Below are positions 1-6,060 of a stretch of DNA of 12,917 nt, one piece after another; the first letter of the stretch is position 1, and every line of letters starts with the position of its first letter. The position numbers were made by a program, and so were the translations under genes. The notes under the pieces were generated by a model, which saw nothing but the letters and a program-made list of their open reading frames with translations, was not told the origin of the DNA and made no database searches. The stretch covers positions 1 through 12,917 of the forward strand of contig JAFZAR010000013.1 in NCBI GenBank assembly GCA_017557085.1, in the 5' to 3' direction. The stretch is from Verrucomicrobiota bacterium (GTDB lineage Bacteria > Verrucomicrobiota > Verrucomicrobiia > Limisphaerales > UBA1412).

Positions 1-375
1 GAAAAGCGGAAAGACTTTGATAACGCGGCAGTTTTGCTGAATAAGTTTCTGAAGGCCGTCCTCGATGGATGGCTGACCGTAGCGGAATCCCCATTCGACG
101 GGGATGCCTAGTTTGGATTGCAGAACGTCCTGCTGGCGATGTGAAATAACGATCAGGGGACTGCCTTCAGGAGTCCAGACTGCCTGATAATGGCTCAGAG
201 AGCGGCGGACACGGGTGCGCAGGATGATCCCGTGGACCAGAAGCCAGCGTTTCCAGAGGGGAAGATCGATGATATGAGGATCCATGAGGAACTGCGCCAG
301 GTATCGCCTCACCGCCTGAGTCGTCGGGGCAGAGGGCGATCCGGTATTACAAAGGAGTATCCCGTCCGGTTTCAC
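1..375 (-). CDS. hemH: Ferrochelatase, N-terminal part (cut by window edge)
   Basis: Ferrochelatase inserts Fe2+ into protoporphyrin IX, the last step of protoheme synthesis, on the cytoplasmic side of the membrane. The minus strand reads 125 codons without a stop and runs off the left edge, so only the N-terminal third is visible. It follows the family pattern: GILLCNTGSPSAPTTQAVRRY near residues 5-25 (family form LLxNLGTP-AP--EAVRRYL), then FLMDP (29-33), HGIIL (48-52), YQAVW--EGSPL (63-74) and YGQPSIE (99-105). The catalytic His and Glu lie further on, outside the window. A Thr stands where most homologues have Leu in the LGTP motif. I chose GTG at 375 because it places the motif a few residues from the N terminus, as is usual. 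TTG at 408 is possible, and neither has a clear ribosome binding site. The gene is divergent from the SIS gene. Family call is firm; start is not. Confidence 0.88.
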   Translation of the reverse strand, partial: MKPDGILLCNTGSPSAPTTQAVRRYLAQFLMDPHIIDLPLWKRWLLVHGIILRTRVRRSLSHYQAVWTPEGSPLIVISHRQQDVLQSKLGIPVEWGFRYGQPSIEDGLQKLIQQNCRVIKVFPLF

Positions 376-401
376 TCTGCGGAGATTGAAACACAGATTG
401 T

Positions 402-430
402 TTGACAATTCAATCAGGAATCGGTAATTA
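402..430 (+). promoter_or_regulatory. Candidate promoter for the GmhA-like gene, perhaps shared with hemH
   Basis: A perfect -35 box TTGACA (402-407) is followed after 17 bases by TAATTA (425-430), a weak -10 box. The site lies in the 100-base divergent gap, about 45 bases before the ATG at 476. TAATTA is its own reverse complement. On the minus strand it stands 18 bases from TTGCCC (454-449), so the same -10 could serve hemH. This is sequence resemblance only. Confidence 0.4.
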
Positions 431-475
431 GTTACGGGCGTTTGCCGAGGGCAAGCGCGGAATGAAACTGGAAAT

Positions 476-1048
476 ATGAAAAACTGGGTAGAAGATTACA
501 TTTGTCAGTTCAAGGCGACCGTGGATACCATACCGGCCGAGAGTGTCGCGGAGTGGATAGAGATCCTGCGCAAGGCTTACAAGGAAAATCATCAGATCTT
601 TGCGTTTGGTAATGGCGGAAGCGCTTCCAACTGTTCGCATTTTACGTGCGATCTGGGCAAAGGCAGCTCGATCAGCATGGGCAGTCCTTTTCATTGTCTG
701 AGCCTGAATGACAATGTGGCCTGGATGACGGCTATCGCCAATGACTTCAGTTACGAGGATGTGTTTGTGCGCCAGCTGGAAAACTATGCCAAGCCCGGTG
801 ATGTGCTGATCAGTTTCAGCGTGAGCGGCAATTCACCCAACTGTGTGAAGGCGATCGAATGGGCCAACGCTCACGGGATGACTTCGCTGGTCGTGGTGGG
901 TGCCAAACGCGGACGCATGGCGCAGCTGGCGACCAAGGCGATCGTGGTGGAATCCACGCATTATGGACGGGTGGAGGATGCCCAGATGATGGTGGGGCAT
1001 ATCCTTTGCTACGCGTTCATGGAAAACGCCGACAAAATGAAGGCGTAA
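476..1048 (+). CDS. GmhA-like SIS-domain sugar-phosphate isomerase
   Basis: A 190-residue single SIS-domain protein, the usual length for D-sedoheptulose-7-phosphate isomerase (GmhA, about 192 residues), which makes the heptose-7-phosphate precursor of LPS core and other surface heptoses. Visible motifs are FAFGNGGSASNCSHF (42-56), the sugar-phosphate loop SFSVSGNSPN (113-122), NDFSYEDVF--QLE (89-102) and RVEDAQMMVGHILC (165-178). The residues that bind zinc and act in catalysis in known GmhA proteins are altered. His55 and His175 are kept, but the expected Glu four residues after His55 is Asp59, and the Gln-Glu-x-His stretch before the last His is replaced by Glu167-Asp168-Ala-Gln170. It may be a diverged GmhA or an isomerase for another sugar phosphate. 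The nearby PlsC and UDP-sugar dehydrogenase fit an envelope role. A terminator follows directly, so it is probably transcribed alone. Confidence 0.82.
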   Translation: MKNWVEDYICQFKATVDTIPAESVAEWIEILRKAYKENHQIFAFGNGGSASNCSHFTCDLGKGSSISMGSPFHCLSLNDNVAWMTAIANDFSYEDVFVRQLENYAKPGDVLISFSVSGNSPNCVKAIEWANAHGMTSLVVVGAKRGRMAQLATKAIVVESTHYGRVEDAQMMVGHILCYAFMENADKMKA

Positions 1049-1075
1049 CACACGGATTTGATTTGTTATGACGAG

Positions 1076-1104
1076 AGGCACGGGGAATGAACCGTGCCTT
1101 TTTT
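1076..1104 (+). terminator. Rho-independent terminator after the GmhA-like gene
   Basis: An 8-bp perfect stem, AGGCACGG (1076-1083) with CCGTGCCT (1092-1099), and an 8-base loop are followed by six T (1099-1104). It lies 27 bases after the stop codon and abuts the stop of the convergent acyltransferase gene. The T-run is on the plus-strand side only, so it mainly serves the GmhA-like gene. Confidence 0.9.
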
Positions 1105-1867
1105 ATTGAGCCAGGAAGCCTTCTTTGGTGGCGATGCGGACGGCCTCTTCGTGCATGGAAAGAGCGGCTTCTTTGCGGTCGGTGGGATGTTCGATAGCGC
1201 GGCCGAAAACCAGTTTGGCATCAATGCGCGGTGTGGACATCAGCCGGATCAGATGAGGCGCGAACCCCATATCGCCCCAGAAGCAGACGTTGTTTTCAAC
1301 CTTGTAGGGCTCAGGGACTTTATAGCCGACCCAAGCGGAAGTGATGGGAAAATCGCAGTCCACCGCCGGCTCGAACAGTGAGGAATAGAAAGGACGGACT
1401 TCGTGGCCGTTAGTGCTGGTTCCTTCGGGAAAGACAACGGCTACCAGACCCAGATTGATGATCGGACGGAAAGCGGCCGCCACACGTTTGACATCACCCC
1501 GGTTCTCGCGCGAGACATAGAGCGTTCCGGCCAGATTGGTGATCCAGCCGACAACAGGCCATTTGCGGACCTGGCTTTTGGCCACAAAGACACAGGGGAT
1601 ATGAGCCGCGATAACGAGGACATCCAGATAGCTGACATGGGTTGAAGCCAGCATCCCGTTGCGGGGCAGGGTGCCTTCGCAGATACAATGGACGTTGAGC
1701 GCTCGCAGACACCGCCGGCTCCAGTGCTGGAGCCAGAGGGCTTTTTCACGATAATCCTGATCCAGCCCTTTTTTTAGAATATTCTTTCGGTAATCTAAAA
1801 CAGCGCTAAAAACTTCCCATCCAAATTCAAAGAATCTTTGCGGGACACGTATGATGCTACCCAGCAC
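1103..1867 (-). CDS. PlsC-type lysophospholipid acyltransferase
   Basis: A 254-residue protein of the 1-acyl-sn-glycerol-3-phosphate acyltransferase family, which transfers an acyl chain to lysophosphatidic acid at the inner membrane (EC 2.3.1.51 if it is the main PlsC). The acyltransferase motifs are in order: THVSYLD (76-82) carries the catalytic HX4D, with His77 and Asp82; VAKSQVRKWPVVGW (95-108) is the second block; FPEGTSTNG (146-154) is the third, phosphate-binding block; and FPIT (173-176) corresponds to the fourth. The N terminus is amphipathic without a clear long membrane helix. The chosen start is GTG at 1867, with no in-frame ATG or good ribosome binding site nearby, so the start is uncertain. 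It is convergent with the SIS gene and divergent from the SGNH gene. It could also be an acyltransferase for ornithine lipids or similar substrates. Confidence 0.88.
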   Translation of the reverse strand: MLGSIIRVPQRFFEFGWEVFSAVLDYRKNILKKGLDQDYREKALWLQHWSRRCLRALNVHCICEGTLPRNGMLASTHVSYLDVLVIAAHIPCVFVAKSQVRKWPVVGWITNLAGTLYVSRENRGDVKRVAAAFRPIINLGLVAVVFPEGTSTNGHEVRPFYSSLFEPAVDCDFPITSAWVGYKVPEPYKVENNVCFWGDMGFAPHLIRLMSTPRIDAKLVFGRAIEHPTDRKEAALSMHEEAVRIATKEGFLAQ

Positions 1868-2075
1868 GACGGCATTCTGACTTAAAACGCGTACTCTTTC
1901 AAGTGTTTTTATGGCTTATACGGCTTATGAACCAGAAAAAACGGCAGAAAACCTCTGCGGGTGTGAATTTGGAGCTTGCCTGAAAAGGGGAATGAAATAA
2001 AGATAGTGCCGGTGTTTTGTGGGAATCTGTGCCGGAAGGTAAGTTTCAGTCCGTGCGGTGGTTCCTGTGGAAGTT

Positions 2076-2882
2076 ATGAGCAGAATTTTTTATATCGTGT
2101 GGGTGCTGTGCGCTGTGTTTTTCTTCTCCATCGCGGGGAAGAATGTCAGCGCACAGAGTATCGAAGCAATGAACCGGGTGGAGGTTCCTTCGTTTACGGA
2201 TCTCGCTTTGAAGGGAAACACCCCGGAAGGGCAAAGCGCGGAGAAGATCAATTTGCTCATTCTGGGCAACAGTCTCTGTATCCACGGAGCGGCACCGGGA
2301 ATGGGCTGGAATTACACGGCGGGAATGGCCGCCACTTCTCAGGAGAAAGATTATGTGCATTTGCTCTGCGGCAAGCTCCGGGATAAATTCGGCGCGGATG
2401 TGAACTGCCGGTTCTCGAATCTGGCGGAGTTTGAAAGAAATCCCGAAACGTATGACTTGAGGAAGATAGACAAGCTGCTGGAGATCGAGCCCGATTATGT
2501 CATCTTCCAGCTGGGAGACAATGTGGGCGATCTGGCCGCTTTTGAAAAGGCTTGTGTACGAATGATCCGCCGGATCGGGGAAAAGCAAAGCCGCGCGGTC
2601 ATCATCTGCGCGACACCTTTTTTCGCTTCCGCCCAAAAAAATCAAATGGTCTGGAATATCTGCGGAGAAACTTCATCACTGCTGGTGGATTTTTCCCATT
2701 TGAAACTGGCGGATCCCAAGAATCTGGCCATCAATGAGGAAGGACGCACGGACCGGGCACTCTGGAAGGTGGACGGGATCGGCATCCATCCCGGTGATTA
2801 CGGCATGGAATCCATCGCGCGGCGGCTCCTGATCGAGATACAGGCCAGTCGGGCATTGCAAAAGAAAAGCATTCAGAAATAA
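2076..2882 (+). CDS. Exported SGNH/GDSL-family hydrolase
   Basis: A 268-residue protein beginning with a Sec-type signal peptide: MSR, a hydrophobic core at about residues 4-20, and an Ala-x-Ala-like cleavage site near VSAQ (24-27). Mature SGNH hydrolase blocks are visible. Block I is LILGNSLCIHG (61-71), with nucleophile Ser66. EKDYVHLL (90-97) is typical of one bacterial subfamily. QLGDN (145-149) is in the position of block III. DGIGIHPGDYGM (233-244) carries the Asp233/His238 pair. Such enzymes are esterases or carbohydrate deacetylases; the substrate cannot be told. I chose ATG 2076 over GTG 2058 because it starts directly at the signal peptide and has GGAAG just upstream, though the spacing is short. 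It is first in a cluster with the sugar dehydrogenase gene 15 bases downstream. The 208 bases before it, the divergent gap to plsC, contain the tandem GGCTTATAC/GGCTTATGA (about 1912-1929) but no convincing promoter. Confidence 0.85.
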   Translation: MSRIFYIVWVLCAVFFFSIAGKNVSAQSIEAMNRVEVPSFTDLALKGNTPEGQSAEKINLLILGNSLCIHGAAPGMGWNYTAGMAATSQEKDYVHLLCGKLRDKFGADVNCRFSNLAEFERNPETYDLRKIDKLLEIEPDYVIFQLGDNVGDLAAFEKACVRMIRRIGEKQSRAVIICATPFFASAQKNQMVWNICGETSSLLVDFSHLKLADPKNLAINEEGRTDRALWKVDGIGIHPGDYGMESIARRLLIEIQASRALQKKSIQK

Positions 2883-2897
2883 TTTGAGGGAGAAAAT

Positions 2898-4208
2898 ATG
2901 TCACTTTGTGAGAAGATCGTAAACAGGGAAGAAGCGATATCACTGATCGGACTGGGTTATGTGGGGATCCCCATCGCGATCGCGTTTGCGCAAAAAGCCA
3001 ATGTGATCGGCTTTGACCTGGACGCTTCCAAGATCGAACTCTATAAGAAGGGGATCGATCCGACCGGTGAAGCTGGAAATGAGGTGATCAAGAATACAAC
3101 AGTGGAATTCACCGCCGATCCGGCCGCTCTGCGCCGGGCAAAATTCCACATCGTAACGGTGCCGACACCGGTCTATGATGATCACACGCCGAACCTGACA
3201 CCGGTCCGAAGCGCCTGTTCGATCCTGGGAAAAAATCTGGTTCGCGGCAGCATCGTTGTGTTTGAATCAACGGTTTACCCCGGAGTGACGGAGGAGGTTT
3301 GTCTGCCGATCCTGGAGAAAGAATCCGGGCTGAAATGCGGTGTGGATTTCAAGATAGCTTATTCGCCGGAACGCATCAATCCGGGCGATCAGGTCCATCG
3401 CTTTGAAAACATCCGCAAGATCGTTTCCGGCATGGACGCGGAGACTTTGGATGAAGTGGCGCGTGTCTATGAACTGGTTGTGCAAGCCGGTGTCCATCGT
3501 GCCCCGTCCATCAAGGTGGCCGAAGCCGCCAAGGTCATCGAGAATTCTCAGCGCGATATCAATATTGCCTTCATGAACGAGCTTTCTATCATTTTCAACA
3601 AAATGGGGATCGATACCAAGTCCGTTCTGGAAGCCGCGGGCACCAAATGGAATTTCCTGCGTTTTTCGCCCGGTTTGGTGGGAGGGCACTGCATCGGAGT
3701 GGATCCGTATTACTTGACCTACAAAGCGGAAATGATGGGCTATCACAGCCAGATGATCCTGTCCGGACGCCGTATCAATGATGATATGGGCAAGTATGTA
3801 GCTGAAAACTGTGTGAAAACACTCATTCGTGCCGAGAAACAGGTCAAAGGCGCGAGGATCGCCATCCTCGGCTTCACATTCAAGGAAAACTGGCCCGACA
3901 CACGCAACAGCAAAGTGTTCGACATCGTCCGGGAACTGCGTGAATACGGCATTGAACCGACCGTTTCCGATCCCATGGCCAAACCCGAAGAAGCAAAACG
4001 CCTTTACGGCATAGAGCTTGTGGACATGGATTCCATACGGGACATGGATGCCGTCATCCTTGCCGTGGCGCACCGTCAGTTTGCGGGATTCACCCTGGCG
4101 GAGATGGATCGCTTTTTCGCTCCCGGCAAAAAAGTCCTGCTGGATATCAAAGGACTTTTGGATCGCGGTCAGTACGAGAATGCCGGCTATCACTACTGGC
4201 GGCTGTAA
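2898..4208 (+). CDS. tviB: UDP-N-acetylhexosamine 6-dehydrogenase (TviB/WbpO type)
   Basis: A 436-residue cytosolic NAD-dependent UDP-sugar 6-dehydrogenase, the normal length of the family. It oxidises the C6 alcohol of a UDP-hexose or UDP-N-acetylhexosamine to the uronic acid used in capsule, O-antigen or exopolysaccharide. Domains in order: Rossmann NAD-binding domain with GLGYVG (18-23); PTP motif (89-91); ESTVYPG (123-129) and YSPERINPGD (155-164); central helical domain with AKVIENSQRDINIAFMNEL (211-229), which holds the conserved Lys and Asn; catalytic Cys265 in GGHCIGVDPYYL (262-273); and the C-terminal UDP-binding domain from about 315 (ILGFTFKENWPDTRNSK). The residue pattern resembles TviB, WbpO and CapL more than UDP-glucose dehydrogenase, so UDP-GlcNAc or UDP-GalNAc is the likelier substrate. 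A strong ribosome binding site, GAGGGAG, lies 5 bases before the ATG. No other polysaccharide genes flank it, so the usual gene cluster is missing here. Confidence 0.92.
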   Translation: MSLCEKIVNREEAISLIGLGYVGIPIAIAFAQKANVIGFDLDASKIELYKKGIDPTGEAGNEVIKNTTVEFTADPAALRRAKFHIVTVPTPVYDDHTPNLTPVRSACSILGKNLVRGSIVVFESTVYPGVTEEVCLPILEKESGLKCGVDFKIAYSPERINPGDQVHRFENIRKIVSGMDAETLDEVARVYELVVQAGVHRAPSIKVAEAAKVIENSQRDINIAFMNELSIIFNKMGIDTKSVLEAAGTKWNFLRFSPGLVGGHCIGVDPYYLTYKAEMMGYHSQMILSGRRINDDMGKYVAENCVKTLIRAEKQVKGARIAILGFTFKENWPDTRNSKVFDIVRELREYGIEPTVSDPMAKPEEAKRLYGIELVDMDSIRDMDAVILAVAHRQFAGFTLAEMDRFFAPGKKVLLDIKGLLDRGQYENAGYHYWRL

Positions 4209-4220
4209 CGGCGAATACAA

Positions 4221-4901
4221 ATGAAAACCGCTGTCCAAAAACGTCTCTTCCATCTGCGGGATGAACAGTACGCAGCGTTCCAGGCAAAGATCACACCGGG
4301 GATCCCTGCGGAAAAATTCATCGGCATCAGAGTTCCGCAGCTGAGGAAATTTGCCAAAGAATTTTTCAAAGAACCGGAAAGCAAAAGCTTCATGGTGGTG
4401 CTTCCGCATCACTACTTTGAAGAAAACATGCTGCACGGACTGCTGATCGAACAGATCAAAGACTACCGGGAATGCGTAGCGGAGCTGAACAAATTTCTGC
4501 CTATCGTGGATAACTGGGCCGTGTGCGACATCGTATCGCCCAAAATCTTTGCCCGCCACAAACAAGAGCTTCTGCCGCAGATAAAAGAGTGGACGGCCTC
4601 TCCGAAATTATACACCTGCCGTTTTGGTCTGGAAATGCTGATGCGTCACTTTCTGGATGAAGATTTCCGGGCGGAATACCTAAAAATACCGGCCTCCGTT
4701 CCTAGCGGAGAATATTACCTGGATATGATGGTGGCCTGGTTCTTTGCTACAGCGCTGGCCAAACAATGGAAGGTCACTGTTCCGTATATTGAAAAGAATC
4801 TGTTGGACAAATGGATACACAATAAAACTATCCAGAAAGCGCGGGAAAGCTACCGGATCACCGCCGAGCAAAAGACCTACCTGAAATCACTGAAACGATA
4901 A
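4221..4901 (+). CDS. AlkD-like DNA alkylation repair protein
   Basis: A 226-residue all-helical protein of the AlkD / DNA alkylation repair (HEAT-like repeat) family. AlkD excises N3- and N7-alkylpurines from DNA without flipping the base. Family motifs are IGIRVPQLRK (34-43), VDNWAVCD (96-103), YTCRFGLEMLMRHF (131-144), MMVAWFFATALAKQ (169-182) and HNKTIQKARESYRIT (200-214). The residues that match the functional set of Bacillus AlkD (Trp109, Asp113, Arg148, Trp187) appear as Trp99, Asp103, Arg134 and Trp173, with nearly the same spacing, so an active glycosylase is plausible. It starts 12 bases after the sugar dehydrogenase stop and is probably cotranscribed, but has only a poor ribosome binding site. 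Functionally it is unrelated to its neighbours. No convincing terminator follows: the short AGCCG/CGGCT stem at 4901-4931 has no T-run. Confidence 0.87.
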   Translation: MKTAVQKRLFHLRDEQYAAFQAKITPGIPAEKFIGIRVPQLRKFAKEFFKEPESKSFMVVLPHHYFEENMLHGLLIEQIKDYRECVAELNKFLPIVDNWAVCDIVSPKIFARHKQELLPQIKEWTASPKLYTCRFGLEMLMRHFLDEDFRAEYLKIPASVPSGEYYLDMMVAWFFATALAKQWKVTVPYIEKNLLDKWIHNKTIQKARESYRITAEQKTYLKSLKR

Positions 4902-4935
4902 GCCGGGATCACACGGTTTTACGTTGCGGCTAAGT

Positions 4936-4970
4936 TTGACCTTGACGATTGGGCCCGGTTATTCTTAAAT
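4936..4970 (+). promoter_or_regulatory. Candidate promoter of the tRNA-Arg gene
   Basis: TTGACC (4936-4941) with TATTCT (4960-4965) at an 18-base spacing, or alternatively TTGACG (4942-4947) with TTAAAT (4965-4970) at 17. The two overlapping options lie about 50 bases before the mature tRNA 5' end. GC-rich bases just after the -10 region would fit stringent control of a stable RNA, which is inference. Confidence 0.5.
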
Positions 4971-5016
4971 GCTGGTGCGCTTTTTTATATGCGCTGAATC
5001 ATATAGAAAAGTGAGT

Positions 5017-5093
5017 GCGCCCGTAGCTCAGCTGGATAGAGCATCTGCCTTCTAAGCAGAGGGTCCTGCGTTCGAATCGCAGCGGGCGTGCCA
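5017..5093 (+). tRNA. tRNA-Arg, anticodon TCT
   Basis: A 77-base cloverleaf with encoded CCA (5091-5093). Acceptor stem: GCGCCCG pairs with CGGGCGT, with G1-T72 as a wobble and discriminator G73. D arm: GCTC/GAGC. Anticodon stem: TCTGC/GCAGA with loop CTTCTAA, giving anticodon TCT, which reads AGA (and AGG by wobble). T arm: CTGCG/CGCAG with loop TTCGAAT. Variable loop GGGTC. A run of seven T (5094-5100) follows at once. It is the only RNA gene I can see here. Confidence 0.97.
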
Positions 5094-5197
5094 TTTTTTT
5101 GTCTTTTTTATCATTAAATCTACTGATTTTCAAATACTTACAAATATTTTTACCCTAAAACATATTTTTTTGAATTTCTTATAAGAAAAGAAAAAAG

Positions 5198-5320
5198 ATG
5201 TTAAAAAACAGAAAAATCGACCAACATTTCGACCATCATTTCGGCACGGATTTAAGTTACTACTTTTTTCTGATTTTGGAGACCATGCGTCTTTTTGGTA
5301 AAGATGGACTTTCTGCTTGA
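5198..5320 (+). CDS. Possible 40-residue small protein, unrecognised
   Basis: ATG at 5198 opens 40 codons ending in TGA (5318-5320). The product starts MLKNRKIDQHFDHHFGTD and continues with an aromatic/hydrophobic stretch (SYYFFLILETM, residues 20-30). A purine-rich tract with no GGAGG core lies before the ATG. The 12-bp tandem repeat falls in frame and encodes DQHF-DHHF. An ORF of this length can occur by chance and the codon use is AT-rich, unlike its neighbours. I do not recognise it; it could be a gene remnant or nothing. Confidence 0.15.
   Translation: MLKNRKIDQHFDHHFGTDLSYYFFLILETMRLFGKDGLSA
5218..5241. repeat. 12-bp tandem repeat, two copies
   Basis: CGACCAACATTT (5218-5229) is followed directly by CGACCATCATTT (5230-5241), differing at one base, and then by CGG. 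The unit length is a multiple of three and lies in frame in the possible 40-codon ORF. Confidence 0.75.
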
Positions 5321-5360
5321 ATCGTCAGAGGTGTGAACTCACAATGAACACGTTTGTTCA
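5317..5360 (+). promoter_or_regulatory. Candidate lemA promoter with operator-like palindrome
   Basis: TTGAAT (5317-5322), a 17-base spacer and CACAAT (5340-5345) give a weak promoter match, four of six bases in each box. The -10 box runs directly into the perfect inverted repeat TGAACA-CGTT-TGTTCA (5345-5360), which would cover the transcription start, a usual place for a repressor site. The palindrome is certain; its role is inferred. Confidence 0.3.
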
Positions 5361-5397
5361 ATATTGGACAGACTGGACAAGTAAACAGAAGTAAACG

Positions 5398-6060
5398 ATG
5401 GCCAACGAGTTAGATGAAGTGACGGGTCCTGTGAACAGCGCGGGACGTGATACGCATGTGATAGAAAAACAGATACCTGTCAAGGTGGGCTGGGGCTCGA
5501 CCTTGTTCGAGGTGATGCTGTGGGTGCTGGGCATCCTGCCGGGAGTGATCTTCCTTTTCAAGAAGATTTCGGCGGCGAATTATTTCAAACAGCTGGAGCA
5601 GAAGATCCAGGCTGATGCCTCCACGATCGACAATTATTTGGAGCAGCGGGTTCGGATCCTTCAGAATCTGGCCAAACTGGTGGAAAAAGCGATTGACCTG
5701 GACAAGGACGTAATGAAAGCGGTGGCGGCTTTCCGTGGCGGACGATTGCCCGAAGGTGAACGCAATCAGGTGGCGGCTCAGATAGACGGCGCTTTTGGAC
5801 GACTGTTCCCGCAGGTGGAAGCTTATCCCGACCTGAAAGCTCACGCGGCCATTGCCGATGCTATCCAGCAGAACAGCTATTTGCAGAAAGAGATCACCGC
5901 AGCGCGCACTCTTTATAATGACACTGTGAACCAGTGGAACACGGATGTCTTTTGCTGGCCCACCAAGATGATCGTGGCGGCACGGGCCGGCTATACGACA
6001 CGTATCCCGTTCACGGCCTCGGCTGAGGTCAAGGAACAGGCGAAAGGTGTCTTCTTTTGA
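5398..6060 (+). CDS. lemA: LemA family membrane protein
   Basis: A 220-residue LemA-family protein. These are inner-membrane proteins with one N-terminal membrane helix and a helical-bundle domain; their biochemical role is not settled. The membrane segment is at about 36-55 (LFEVMLWVLGILPGVIFLF), preceded by an unusually long hydrophilic N terminus of about 30 residues. The domain shows LEQRVRILQNLAKLVEKA (81-98), YPDLKA (143-148), LQKEITAARTLYNDTVNQWN (162-181) and a C-terminal WPTKMIVAARAGY (187-199), all typical. An in-frame TAA at 5392-5394 lies just before the chosen ATG, so the protein cannot start further up. No ribosome binding site is visible at this ATG. The stop codon overlaps the start of the next gene, so the two are one translational unit. 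Confidence 0.92.
   Translation: MANELDEVTGPVNSAGRDTHVIEKQIPVKVGWGSTLFEVMLWVLGILPGVIFLFKKISAANYFKQLEQKIQADASTIDNYLEQRVRILQNLAKLVEKAIDLDKDVMKAVAAFRGGRLPEGERNQVAAQIDGAFGRLFPQVEAYPDLKAHAAIADAIQQNSYLQKEITAARTLYNDTVNQWNTDVFCWPTKMIVAARAGYTTRIPFTASAEVKEQAKGVFF
6043..6060 (+). promoter_or_regulatory. Ribosome binding site and TTGA overlap joining lemA to the next gene
   Basis: AAAGGTG (6043-6049) stands 7 bases before TTG (6057-6059). That TTG overlaps the lemA stop TGA (6058-6060) in the sequence TTGA. The good spacing and overlap decide for the TTG start and indicate translational coupling. Confidence 0.75.

Larger units (their letters stand above)
5094..5397. other. 304-base AT-rich gap between tRNA-Arg and lemA
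   Basis: The gap has much lower GC than its surroundings. It begins with T-runs (5094-5100 and 5104-5109) that probably end the tRNA transcript. It then holds a perfect 14-bp palindrome TTTCTTATAAGAAA (5175-5188), a 12-bp tandem repeat (5218-5241), a possible 40-codon ORF (5198-5320), a possible promoter for lemA and a 16-bp palindrome (5345-5360). Just before lemA are short direct repeats: TGGACA at 5365 and 5374, and GTAAAC at 5381 and 5391. No integrase or second att-like copy of the tRNA 3' end is present, so there is no sign of an integrated element. Confidence 0.6.

Noticed and set aside
190..405. 71-codon open frame on the plus strand
   Set aside because: Overlaps the ferrochelatase gene, whose minus-strand reading matches the family along its whole visible length.
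2007..2037. Possible terminator or operator formed by two GTGCCGG copies before the SGNH gene
   Set aside because: The two copies are direct repeats and cannot form a stem.
2046..2645. 199-codon open frame on the minus strand
   Set aside because: Antisense to the SGNH hydrolase gene; no signal, domain or ribosome binding site.
3267..4565. 432-codon open frame on the minus strand
   Set aside because: It lies antisense to the sugar dehydrogenase and AlkD genes, both of which have firm family motifs. The protein has a low-complexity His/Phe-rich look typical of an antisense shadow.
4901..4931. AGCCG/CGGCT stem as the AlkD terminator
   Set aside because: Five-base stem, long loop and no T-run after it.
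5017..5400. Integrated mobile element at the tRNA-Arg 3' end
   Set aside because: No integrase, no repeat of the tRNA 3' end and only about 300 bases of AT-rich sequence before an ordinary gene.
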